In this document: positions 45,024 to 53,191 of the stretch, one piece after another
How the letters are laid out: each line of letters begins with the position of its first letter
Position numbering within the stretch: position 1 is the stretch's first letter
From: Clostridium liquoris
GTDB taxonomy: Bacteria > Bacillota > Clostridia > Clostridiales > Clostridiaceae
Direction of reading: 5' to 3'
Assembly (NCBI RefSeq): GCF_002995785.1
Contig: NZ_PVXO01000066.1
Coordinates: 81,803-145,802 of the forward strand
Length of the DNA stretch: 64,000 nucleotides
Notes under the pieces: generated by a model
The model's input: the letters and a program-made list of their open reading frames with translations, nothing else
Told to the model about the DNA's origin: nothing
Database searches by the model: none
Position numbers and translations under genes: made by a program

Positions 45024-46589
45024 TTAAATAAAGCCCTTAATAGTTTCTGCTCTCTTATATGCCTTTCTTGTAACCTCTTTTGGGTAGCCAATATACTCCA
45101 AAAGCCTTATTGCATTTCTTGTTTGAGAAACCCCAACTTTAAGCTTATAATCAAATTTTAGCCCATTTTTATTATCAACATCCTCACTAAAATAATAAAA
45201 TTCATAAATATCCTTTAAAATATCTACTAGCTCTCTATCATGGGTAGCCACAATAGAAACAGTTCTTCCATTATGCAAGTAGGATAATATTTCTGCTGAC
45301 ATAGCTATTCTCTCTATAGGGTTTGTTCCTCTAAATATCTCATCTATAGGACAAAATACAGGTAGATCTTTTTTTAGAGCATTAACTATCCTAAGTATTC
45401 CTTCAGCCTCAGCCATATAGTAGCTTTTTCCTTTTGCCAAATCATCATTAGGACTAATTGAGGATACTATATTAAAAAATGAAGCTTTATATTCCTTTGC
45501 TAATGCAAAATAAAAGGTTTGTGCCAACATTATATTTATCCCTAACATTCTTAAAAAAGTTGATTTACCAGACATATTTGTACCAGTAAGTACTATACCT
45601 TTATCTTTAATACAAATAGAATTTGCTACTGGATTATCTAAAAGAGGATGAATTCCTCCTTTAATGCTTAGTAAAACCTCCTTTGTAAATGTAGGCTTCA
45701 CATAAGACTGCTTTAGATTGTTCTGGTAGCCAGAAATAGATACTATTGCTTCTAATTCACCCAGAATATAAAATATATTCATTAAATATTGTTTTTTCTC
45801 TTTTAAAACCCCTGATATTCTATAATAAGCACATTCCTCTATAAGAAAAATTAGAGACACAACTTCAAAAAATCCTCCCCATGCATCTGTAAGTCCTATT
45901 AATATTGTACTTCTATTAATATCCTTAACATGTTTAAAGTTATCCTTTATCTCCTGTATATATTCTTTAATATCATCATTTTTTATATTAGATACATCTT
46001 TAGCAGCTATTATTATATCCCTTAAATATATTATTCCACGGGATTTAATGGTATTCTTCTCTTTGTAATTTATAATCATATTTAAAGCAGTAGAACCAAA
46101 TATCATTAAAGCATACTTTTCATCTACAAATGCAGTCAAGAGAATAGCTATTATAGGCACTACTTTACCCAATAAGGTATACAAGTAATATTTAAATTTA
46201 TTTACCACAAGCTCACTTTCTATCATATCTAAAAAAGTATTCTTTGTATCCCTGCCTAATTGAAAGAATATACATAAAAGCTTTTCTCTTAGCTTTGCAT
46301 CGCCTTTAAATAATTGGACTAACTTATCCCTATTTTTTAACTTTTCTTCATCTCTTAATGGATTTCTCAGCATATAGTATAGAGCTGACTCTCCTAAGGT
46401 ACTATAGCCTCTATCTAGCTTTTTATAAACCCTATCCATATCCATATCATTCCAAGTTTCATCATCAACGGTATACTCTTCTTTCTTACTCATATCAAAA
46501 AACTTTTTTATGTTTGCAAAATTTCTATTCTTTTCAACATCCTCTTTATATTCTCTTCTTACAATGTCTAGAACTGCTCTTTTATTCAA
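45024..46589 (-). CDS. MutS-like ATPase (MutS domain V only)
   Basis: A 521-residue MutS-related protein. The C-terminal ATPase domain has Walker A GTNMSGKSTFLRM at about 336-348, the PNDDLAKGKSYYMAEAE signature, and a Walker B-like CPIDEIFRGTN. The mismatch-recognition and connector domains of MutS1 are missing. A hydrophobic stretch at about 140-175 suggests membrane association. No Smr nuclease domain is present, so it is not MutS2. Family members of this size have no well-established role. It is a single gene. Confidence 0.85.
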   Translation of the reverse strand: MNKRAVLDIVRREYKEDVEKNRNFANIKKFFDMSKKEEYTVDDETWNDMDMDRVYKKLDRGYSTLGESALYYMLRNPLRDEEKLKNRDKLVQLFKGDAKLREKLLCIFFQLGRDTKNTFLDMIESELVVNKFKYYLYTLLGKVVPIIAILLTAFVDEKYALMIFGSTALNMIINYKEKNTIKSRGIIYLRDIIIAAKDVSNIKNDDIKEYIQEIKDNFKHVKDINRSTILIGLTDAWGGFFEVVSLIFLIEECAYYRISGVLKEKKQYLMNIFYILGELEAIVSISGYQNNLKQSYVKPTFTKEVLLSIKGGIHPLLDNPVANSICIKDKGIVLTGTNMSGKSTFLRMLGINIMLAQTFYFALAKEYKASFFNIVSSISPNDDLAKGKSYYMAEAEGILRIVNALKKDLPVFCPIDEIFRGTNPIERIAMSAEILSYLHNGRTVSIVATHDRELVDILKDIYEFYYFSEDVDNKNGLKFDYKLKVGVSQTRNAIRLLEYIGYPKEVTRKAYKRAETIKGFI

Positions 46590-46690
46590 TGTTTTTCCCC
46601 TTTCAATCTAAAAATTTTTGCTATGGATATTATAACACATAACATAACAGCTAATATGTACAATTAATAAATAAAAAATAGGTTAACACA

Positions 46691-46728
46691 AAAAAAATAT
46701 GCTTAAATCTCATGACTTAAGCATATAG
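46691..46728 (-). terminator. Terminator after the G5/3D-domain gene
   Basis: TATGCTTAAG and TTAAGCATA pair and are followed on the minus strand by a run of eight T. Confidence 0.9.
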
Positions 46729-46753
46729 AACATATAAAAATTTCTAATTATTT

Positions 46754-47806
46754 TCATTTTAATATATGCACATTTACATATTCTACTCCCCAATCGCGAG
46801 CTTCTCCTTCAGTGTTAAAGAAAACATCTATATAATTTCCTTTTACTGCTGAACCTTCATCAGCTGCTATAGCATAACCATAACCTTCAATATAGAGGTT
46901 TGTCCCTAAAGGAATAACTCTTGGATCCACCGCCACAGTACTATATCCATTTGGATTTCTCACGGCTTTTCTTCCTGAGGAAGTATATGTATTGCCCCCT
47001 CCTTTAGCTGCGGAATAAGCAGTAGCTTTTACCTTAATTGCATTTGAGCTAGCATGAGATGTAGTTCCCCTTGAGCTAGTATGAGATATAGTTCCCCTTG
47101 AAGCAACTACTGGTGATAAAGTCCCCTGTGCAATAACTTTTTCCTTAGGTTTTTTAGTAACGACTTCTTTTATAATCTTTCTTCCAACCTCTTTACCATT
47201 TTCATAAACTATACTTGTAGTAATCTGTTTTTCACCTTTCTGTCCTTCTTCTAGAACCTTGCTTTTAGATTTTAATAAATTATCATCTTTCTTTACAATG
47301 GTCTTGAAATCAATAGGAGCATAAGTTGTGCTTGTTTTTGTATCAACTCTTGTTATTTTAATATCCATTCCTTCACATAATGCTTTTTCTATTCCTGGAG
47401 AAACTTTATCTTCAGTTTTTAAAGCTATTTTTTCTGTTTTTAACAATGATCCAATATTATCTTCTGCTGATTTTATATTTAATTCTTTATTATCCACATA
47501 AACTTTAACATTTACAGCTTTTTTTATATTTATAGTATCATTTTTAGCTATTTTTGATTTTAAATCTTTATCAATTTTATCTTTTTGGCCTAGTTCTATC
47601 TGTTGGCTTTTTAAAACCTTTTCAACAGTACTTTTGTAAGTAGTAATTTTCTTTTCTTTGCCATCTACAGTTACTGTAATATTTTTTCTTGTTGAACCTA
47701 CAAATATAATTAGTACAAAAATTGCTGCAATAATTACAAGCTGAGCTTTAGATTTTTTTGTTTTACTCTTCATAAAAAACTTTTTAAAGTTAATTATAAT
47801 CTTCAT
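46754..47806 (-). CDS. Cell-wall protein with DUF348, G5 and 3D domains (YabE/Rpf-like)
   Basis: A secreted or membrane-anchored wall-active protein. After a membrane segment come two ubiquitin-like DUF348 units (TVDGKEKKITTYKSTVEKVL and VYVDNKELNIKSAEDNIGSL), a G5 domain (around EGQKGEKQITTSIVYENGKE), a Ser/Thr-rich linker with the repeat TSRGT, and a C-terminal 3D domain. The 3D domain ends with VAVDPRVIPLGTNLYI, IAADEGSAVKGNYIDVFF; its aspartates are typical of lytic transglycosylases. Start choice is uncertain: ATG 47806 lies very close behind GAGGGGAG, and frames from 47860 or 47773 are possible. Confidence 0.85.
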   Translation of the reverse strand: MKIIINFKKFFMKSKTKKSKAQLVIIAAIFVLIIFVGSTRKNITVTVDGKEKKITTYKSTVEKVLKSQQIELGQKDKIDKDLKSKIAKNDTINIKKAVNVKVYVDNKELNIKSAEDNIGSLLKTEKIALKTEDKVSPGIEKALCEGMDIKITRVDTKTSTTYAPIDFKTIVKKDDNLLKSKSKVLEEGQKGEKQITTSIVYENGKEVGRKIIKEVVTKKPKEKVIAQGTLSPVVASRGTISHTSSRGTTSHASSNAIKVKATAYSAAKGGGNTYTSSGRKAVRNPNGYSTVAVDPRVIPLGTNLYIEGYGYAIAADEGSAVKGNYIDVFFNTEGEARDWGVEYVNVHILK

Positions 47807-47921
47807 CTCCCCTCTGTGATTATATATGGAAATAATACCCTTAAAATTAACTTTTGTCAAATTTAAATTATTACAAGAGAATGAGAGAGCTAATACTCCC
47901 TCATTTTTAATTGTTAATTGA

Positions 47922-48068
47922 TTAAAATTTCGCCGTAATTTCCTTTTGTATTCTTCTTATATCCTTTTGTCTAAGTTTGGTTTCTTTTCTTATCTCATCT
48001 AAGGTTTTTCCATCTATCAACATTTGCCTTGCTTTTAGTTTTAATTCTTCAATATTTCCTTCCAACAT
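47922..48068 (-). CDS. Small HTH-like protein
   Basis: A 48-residue, highly charged protein (begins MLEGNIEELKLKARQML). The segment DGKTLDEIRKETKLRQKDIRRIQKE reads like a helix-turn-helix, and the rest is one helix. AGGAGGGAAG lies about ten bases before the ATG. It is followed by a weak hairpin (47887-47916). I cannot assign a function; it precedes the G5/3D gene by about 115 bases. Confidence 0.65.
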   Translation of the reverse strand: MLEGNIEELKLKARQMLIDGKTLDEIRKETKLRQKDIRRIQKEITAKF

Positions 48069-48090
48069 TTCTCATCTTCCCTCCTGTAAA

Positions 48091-48228
48091 CTAATCTAAT
48101 TCTTTAGCTTTAGGATCCTCAAAAACTGCTCTTGAGCTTTCAGATTGTGGATCATGCTTTATAGTCTTTTTTCTAAACTTGCCATCATGCTTCCTATTAT
48201 TTTTAGTGCTTCTCATTTTATTAGGCAT
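48091..48228 (-). CDS. Small basic protein, possibly CPC_1213 family
   Basis: A 45-residue basic protein (MPNKMRSTKNNRKHDGKF at the start, then HDPQSESSRAVFEDPKA). The motif DGKFRKKTIKHDPQSES resembles short clostridial proteins of the CPC_1213 type, from memory. AGGAGTTG precedes the ATG. Function is unknown; highly charged small proteins like this are often sporulation-linked, which is only a suggestion. Confidence 0.6.
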   Translation of the reverse strand: MPNKMRSTKNNRKHDGKFRKKTIKHDPQSESSRAVFEDPKAKELD

Positions 48229-48325
48229 AAGAACAACTCCTTTCTCTATTTATTTTTTCTAAAGAAAGAAGTTTTATTCTCTATATAAAATTCTGTTTTT
48301 TATAAATAAAATTAATTCTAGTATT

Positions 48326-48472
48326 TTAGCATCTCTTCCTTGTATCTGGAAGAAGTATCACATCTCCTACTTTTACTTCCTTTAAAAACTTAATAGGTAT
48401 ATTTATTATTACTCCATCCTGTCTTCTACATATGAAATATTCTCCTTCTATATGCTCTATTACAGTTTCCAT
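48326..48472 (-). CDS. DUF3006 family small protein
   Basis: A 48-residue protein starting METVIEHIEGEYFIC, the usual DUF3006 opening, then INIPIKFLKEVKVGDVILL. I take ATG 48470-48472 as the start; the open frame extends to 48565, but that part is unlike the family. Function is unknown. DUF3006 genes often accompany secreted nuclease or MBL hydrolase genes; none is adjacent here. Confidence 0.72.
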   Translation of the reverse strand: METVIEHIEGEYFICRRQDGVIINIPIKFLKEVKVGDVILLPDTRKRC

Positions 48473-48537
48473 GAGCTTTATGCCTATTCCTTTCTTATTT
48501 ATTATACTATTATCTTTTTTAATGTAATAATATATTA

Positions 48538-48574
48538 GAAAAAGTGAAGAATAAGAGTCCTCCACTTTTTCTTA
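48538..48574 (-). terminator. Terminator after the 90-residue acidic gene
   Basis: AAAAAGTGGAGGA pairs imperfectly with TTCTTCACTTTTT on the minus strand, 35 bases beyond the stop of the acidic hypothetical gene. Confidence 0.6.
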
Positions 48575-48608
48575 TGTATGCTTATGTAGTCTAATTCCAA
48601 ATGGAATT

Positions 48609-48881
48609 TTAATTTAAATAACTTTCTATATGTATATCCTTATTCTTTATATTCTTTGTAAATCCACTATAAAAATCCTCAAAACTTTCACAGGAAGTAT
48701 TATATTCGCTGAAAATATCATCATACCCATCCACAAAATCTTCATATACATCTTTCAAATATTCATCTACCACTTTACTTACTTCTTCTGGTGTCATTTG
48801 TTCTATATTATATCCATTTATCTGGAGTGAGCTTAATATTTCCTCCGCTAGCTTTATTACTTCATCCTTATCTGATATCAT
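48609..48881 (-). CDS. Acidic hypothetical protein
   Basis: A 90-residue very acidic, soluble protein (DEYLKDVYEDFVDGYDDIFSE around 48-68), predicted mainly helical, with no signal peptide or known motif. AAGGTGTGTAAAGG precedes the ATG. I do not recognise it. Codon use matches its neighbours. Its operon partner is unclear: ndk lies 100 bases upstream. Confidence 0.65.
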   Translation of the reverse strand: MISDKDEVIKLAEEILSSLQINGYNIEQMTPEEVSKVVDEYLKDVYEDFVDGYDDIFSEYNTSCESFEDFYSGFTKNIKNKDIHIESYLN

Positions 48882-48981
48882 CCTTTACACACCTTTCTAT
48901 TATGTTATTTAAATTATTCTATATTAGTAATATAATTTCCTGCTTTTTAAAAAATTAAAAATACTGAATAGACAACTATTT

Positions 48982-49386
48982 CTATATTTCAGGGAACCAT
49001 ATACTAATTTCTCTTTTGGCATTTTCAATACTATCAGATGCATGTACTAAATTCCTTTCTTTACTTAACCCATACTTTCCTCTTATACTTCCCATATCTG
49101 CTTCTATAGGATCTGTAACTCCATTTATCTTCCTAACTATCTTAACTGCATTTTCCCCCTCTATCACCATAGCCACTATCTTACCATCAGTTATATAGTC
49201 TATTAAGCTATTGTAATAATCTCTTCCTGCATGCTCCACATAATGAGCTTCAGCAGCTTTTTTATTTGCTTTAATCATTTTAAGAGCTGAAATATTTAAG
49301 TTCTTTCTTTCATAAAAACTTATTATTTCTCCAATTAATTTTCTTTCAACTCCATCTGGTTTTATTAGTACAAGGGTTTTTTCCAT
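48982..49386 (-). CDS. ndk: Nucleoside diphosphate kinase
   Basis: Equilibrates nucleoside di- and triphosphates through a phosphohistidine. The 134-residue protein begins EKTLVLIKPDGVERKLIGE and has the active-site histidine in NLVHASDSIENAKREI (H114-116 region); the more common form is HGSDS, so the Ala is a mild variant. Length fits prokaryotic Ndk. It stands alone; I see no convincing terminator. Confidence 0.95.
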   Translation of the reverse strand: MEKTLVLIKPDGVERKLIGEIISFYERKNLNISALKMIKANKKAAEAHYVEHAGRDYYNSLIDYITDGKIVAMVIEGENAVKIVRKINGVTDPIEADMGSIRGKYGLSKERNLVHASDSIENAKREISIWFPEI

Positions 49387-49475
49387 ATAGGCTCTACCTC
49401 ACATTCTTTAGTAATTTAAATATATATTAATTTTAATATCATTATACCTTATATTTACTTTTTAATAAATATTTT

Positions 49476-49622
49476 CTATAAAATAAATAAATTTAATTTA
49501 TAACAATTTATTTTTAACCATAATGAGGTATTTTTATAATTAGGCATAAATTTAGAAATCGTTGCCCAAAAATCTTTAGAATAATAGTATTTTAAATCAG
49601 CCTGAAGCTTGGATAAATTCAT
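49476..49622 (-). CDS. Small ORF between ndk and brnQ
   Basis: A 48-codon reading frame (begins MNLSKLQADLKYYYSKDFW) with a good ribosome binding site (AAAGGAAG, about seven bases before the ATG). The second half is hydrophobic and irregular. It may be a truncated gene whose 3' part has gone. The rest of this 365-base gap is AT-rich with the probable brnQ promoter (TATAAT at 49706-49711). Confidence 0.4.
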   Translation of the reverse strand: MNLSKLQADLKYYYSKDFWATISKFMPNYKNTSLWLKINCYKLNLFIL

Positions 49623-49751
49623 ATTTGCACTTCCTTTATTGTTATGCAGTTTTTTGTTTAATTTTTATATAATAACAAAAAATAATACATTATTACTTTA
49701 TATGATATAATAATTAGTAAAATTATTAAAATAAGCGAAAAGGAGATACCA

Positions 49752-51035
49752 ATGAAAAAATCTAATAAAGATGCATTTATAATCGGATTAGCGCTTTTTG
49801 CTATGTTTTTTGGTTCAGGTAATTTGATCTTTCCACCATACCTGGGCAAAGCTGCAGGATCAAAATATTTTATATCTATAATTGGTTTTATAATGACTGG
49901 AGTTGGATTGCCTTTGATGGGTATTCTAGCTTGTGCAAAAATAAATGGTACCTTTAAAGATATGTCTCTTAGAGTAGGAAAGGTATTTTCTATTATTGCT
50001 ACTACTAGTATTGTACTTGCTATAGGCCCAATGCTTGCTATACCAAGAACCGCTGCCACTACATATGAACTTAGCGTTCATCCCATATTCCCTAATGTAG
50101 GCATTGTACCATCTATAATAATATATTTTATTATTAACTTAGCCTTTGTTCTTAAGCCATCTTCAATAGTGGACAACATTGGCAAGATATTAACTCCTAT
50201 TCTTCTATTACTACTATTAACTATAATAGTTAAGGGAGTTATTAGTCCTATAGGCACTATAGTAAACACTAATTTTCAACATGTATTTTCAAATTCCTTA
50301 ATTGAAGGCTATCAAACCATGGATGCTATAGCTTCTGTTATATTTGCATCTATAGTTTTATCCTCAGTAAAGGATAAAGGATATACCAAAACTTCAGATA
50401 TTATTAAGATGACCTCTATATCTGGTATAGTGGCTGTAATTGGTCTTGGAGTTATCTATGGAGGTTTAATGTATTTGGGTAGTCAAACTTCCTCTATAAT
50501 TCCTGGAGACATAGGTAAAACTGCATTGGTTACAGAAATTGTTAAAAGAATTTTAGGATATTCAGGTAATCTTTTTCTTGGAGCAGCAGTGGCACTAGCT
50601 TGTCTTACAACATCTATTGGTCTTACTTCCTCTGCAGCTAAATATTTTGAGGGGCTTTCTAAGGATAAATTGTCCTACAGAACTAATTCTATAATAATTA
50701 CCATATGGAGTATTTTAATGGCCACCATGGGAGTAGATAAAATTGTAGTCCTTTCTGGTCCTATATTACAAATTTTATATCCAATAGTAATAGTATTAGT
50801 TATATTAACATTATTGGGTGTGAATAATAATAGTGTAATATCCGCCACTGTGTATACTACACTAATTATAAGTATATTAGATAACATGGCACCTTTAGGC
50901 ATCCATATAAAATTTATAGAAAATTTTATTTCCTTAATACCGCTATCAAAAATAGGTTTTGTATGGGTTATCCCTAGCATTATAGCATTTATTATTTCTT
51001 ATTTATATGCAAATATGAAAAAAGCGCAAATTTAA
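49752..51035 (+). CDS. brnQ: Branched-chain amino acid carrier BrnQ
   Basis: A 427-residue membrane transporter of the LIVCS family, importing leucine, isoleucine and valine with Na+ or H+. It shows about twelve membrane segments, the opening FGSGNLIFPPYLGKAAG and the conserved block GPMLAIPRTAATTYE. AAAAGGAGATACC precedes the ATG. It is the only gene of its unit; no T-box is seen upstream. Confidence 0.95.
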   Translation: MKKSNKDAFIIGLALFAMFFGSGNLIFPPYLGKAAGSKYFISIIGFIMTGVGLPLMGILACAKINGTFKDMSLRVGKVFSIIATTSIVLAIGPMLAIPRTAATTYELSVHPIFPNVGIVPSIIIYFIINLAFVLKPSSIVDNIGKILTPILLLLLLTIIVKGVISPIGTIVNTNFQHVFSNSLIEGYQTMDAIASVIFASIVLSSVKDKGYTKTSDIIKMTSISGIVAVIGLGVIYGGLMYLGSQTSSIIPGDIGKTALVTEIVKRILGYSGNLFLGAAVALACLTTSIGLTSSAAKYFEGLSKDKLSYRTNSIIITIWSILMATMGVDKIVVLSGPILQILYPIVIVLVILTLLGVNNNSVISATVYTTLIISILDNMAPLGIHIKFIENFISLIPLSKIGFVWVIPSIIAFIISYLYANMKKAQI

Positions 51036-51037
51036 AA

Positions 51038-51068
51038 AGCTAATGCCTTTACGCATTAGCTTTTTTTA
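51038..51068. terminator. Bidirectional terminator of brnQ and the 51-kb 6S RNA
   Basis: AAAGCTAATGC and GCATTAGCTTT pair around CTTTAC, with T-runs on both strands. Confidence 0.9.
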
Positions 51069-51069
51069 T

Positions 51070-51265
51070 AAAATAATTCCCGCCGTGCCGTTAAAATAAG
51101 TTATATTTGAACCTGCAGATAGCAGGTGGGCATCTCCTTTCTACTTCTTTGTTCTTAAGCAAAGCTTAAGTATCAAATCCACAGAAAGAGTCCGATTCCC
51201 TTTCAATAATGTGTTGGCTCAATATAAACCTATTAACCCGCACACAGCAGGAAAGTATCTTACTT
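51070..51265 (-). ncRNA. ssrS: 6S RNA downstream of aspS
   Basis: On the minus strand TTCCTGC pairs with GCGGGAA, and GTTTATATTGAGCC with GGTTCAAATATAAC, forming a long rod. Between them is a large bubble, whose 3' side reads GATGCCCACC and then a small CCTGC-TATCT-GCAGG hairpin. This is the 6S layout. It lies behind aspS, as bsrA (6S-1) does in Bacillus subtilis. A TATAAT at 51279-51284 stands at the right distance for a start near 51271. Ends are approximate. Confidence 0.82.
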
Positions 51266-51320
51266 GTTTTTCAATAATATTATACTACATAGTTAATATT
51301 TTTGTTATATATAAACTAGA

Positions 51321-53096
51321 TTATTTTGTTTTAATTCCTAATTCTTTTAATTGAACTTCATCTACTACATTTGGAGCTTCTGTTAATGGACAGAATGCAT
51401 TTTGATTCTTAGGGAAGGCCACAACATCTTTAATATTTTCTGTTCCTGTTAAGAACATTACCATCCTATCAAATCCAAATGCTAATCCTCCATGTGGTGG
51501 TGGTCCATATTTGAATGCTTCAAGCAAGAATCCAAATCTTTCCCAAGCTTTTTCCTTAGTAAATCCTAATATTTCAAACATTTTTTCCTGAAGGCTTGAT
51601 ACATGTATTCTTATACTTCCTCCACCTAACTCTTCTCCATTTAGCACCATATCATAAGCTTTAGCTCTTACTCTTCCTGGATCTGAATCTAAGTATTGAA
51701 TATCTTCATCCATAGGCATTGTAAATGGATGATGCTCTGCTTCCCATCTATTTTCTTCCTCATTGTATGAAAGTAATGGAAACTCAGTAACCCATACAAA
51801 CCTAAACTCTTTATTATTTTTCAATAATTCTAATTCTTTAGCTAAGTGTAATCTTAATTGACCAAGGCTTTGAAGTACAATTTTATTCTTAGCATCTGAA
51901 ACTATAAGGATTAAATCTCCTACCTTAGCATTCATTTTGTTTAGTATAGCTTTCATTTCATCTTCTGATAAGAATTTTGCTATTGGTGATTTTATTTCTC
52001 CTTCTTTGTAAGCTATCCATGCTAATCCCTTAGCTTTAAAAGTCTTTACAAAGTCAGTTAATTTATCAATTTGCTTTCTTCCCATACCAGCACAATTTTC
52101 AGCCTTTATAGCACGTACAGAACCACCATTGTCTAATGCATCTCTAAATACTTTAAATTCAGAATTTGCTACTACTTCACTTATATTTTCTATCTCCATT
52201 CCAAATCTTAAATCTGGTTTATCACTGCCGTACTTCTCCATAGCTATTTTATAAGGCATTCTTTCCATAGGAAGCTTAACATCTACATCTAATATAGTTT
52301 TAAATATATATTGAACTAATTTTTCATTTAAGTCCATTACATCCTCAGCTTCAACAAAGGACATTTCTAAGTCTATCTGAGTAAATTCAGGTTGTCTATT
52401 TGCTCTTAAGTCTTCATCTCTGAAACACCTAGCTATCTGGAAATATCTATCAAAACCCGATACCATAAGTAACTGCTTAAATAATTGTGGAGATTGTGGT
52501 AATGCATAGAACATTCCAGGATAATTTCTACTTGGTACAAGATAATCTCTTGCCCCTTCTGGAGTACTCTTTGTAAGTATTGGAGTTTCAATTTCCAAAA
52601 AACCATGTGAATCCATAAAGTCTCTTACAGCTTTAGCAGCCTTATGTCTAATCACATATATTCTTTGCATATCTGGTCTTCTTAAATCCAAATATCTATA
52701 TTTTAATCTTATATTTTCTGAAGCATCTAAATTTTCTTTTATGTATATAGGTGGTGTTTCTGATTCAGATAATATTTTAATGCTTTCACCTTTTAATTCC
52801 ACCATTCCTGTTGGCAGATTATCATTTGCTGATTCTCTTCTTACTATTTTTCCTGTAATAGCAATACAATATTCTGATTTAACAGTATCAGCTTTTTCAA
52901 AAGCTTCTTTATTTATTTCTTCGCCAAATACAATTTGAAGGATTCCAGTCCTATCTCTTAAATCTATAAAAATTAATCCTCCTAGATTTCTCTTCCTTTG
53001 AACCCAGCCCATTACAGTGCATATGCTATCTATATGGGATTCTCTAAGTTCGCCACACATTATAGTTCTTTTTAATCCTTTTAATGCTTCTCCCAT
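51321..53096 (-). CDS. aspS: Aspartyl-tRNA synthetase
   Basis: A class II synthetase that charges tRNA-Asp. The 591-residue bacterial-type enzyme has an N-terminal OB anticodon-binding domain (GWVQRKRNLGGLIFIDLRDR), class II motif 2 FRDEDLRANRQPEFTQID, the GAD insertion domain (about 290-420) and motif 3 GLAFGFDRMVM. Whether it is discriminating or also charges tRNA-Asn cannot be told here. GGAAAGAAATGG-type purine-rich sequence precedes the ATG; hemZ is about 95 bases upstream. Confidence 0.96.
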   Translation of the reverse strand: MGEALKGLKRTIMCGELRESHIDSICTVMGWVQRKRNLGGLIFIDLRDRTGILQIVFGEEINKEAFEKADTVKSEYCIAITGKIVRRESANDNLPTGMVELKGESIKILSESETPPIYIKENLDASENIRLKYRYLDLRRPDMQRIYVIRHKAAKAVRDFMDSHGFLEIETPILTKSTPEGARDYLVPSRNYPGMFYALPQSPQLFKQLLMVSGFDRYFQIARCFRDEDLRANRQPEFTQIDLEMSFVEAEDVMDLNEKLVQYIFKTILDVDVKLPMERMPYKIAMEKYGSDKPDLRFGMEIENISEVVANSEFKVFRDALDNGGSVRAIKAENCAGMGRKQIDKLTDFVKTFKAKGLAWIAYKEGEIKSPIAKFLSEDEMKAILNKMNAKVGDLILIVSDAKNKIVLQSLGQLRLHLAKELELLKNNKEFRFVWVTEFPLLSYNEEENRWEAEHHPFTMPMDEDIQYLDSDPGRVRAKAYDMVLNGEELGGGSIRIHVSSLQEKMFEILGFTKEKAWERFGFLLEAFKYGPPPHGGLAFGFDRMVMFLTGTENIKDVVAFPKNQNAFCPLTEAPNVVDEVQLKELGIKTK

Positions 53097-53191
53097 TTCT
53101 TTCCTCCTTTTATCAACTTAATAATAAGCTGATAATTATTTAATTTATTATATTATAGCAACCATTATTGAGTCGCTTCAATTCTCTATGA

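Noticed and set aside
49387..49751. T-box or leucine-responsive leader before brnQ
   Set aside because: No T-box sequence or leader peptide with branched-chain codons could be seen.
49658..50059. Minus-strand ORF opposite brnQ
   Set aside because: Shadow of the transporter coding frame; hydrophobic composition comes from the complementary membrane segments.
53097..53191. Possible T-box leader for aspS
   Set aside because: The gap to hemZ is only 95 bases and lacks the T-box TGGNACCGCG sequence and antiterminator.
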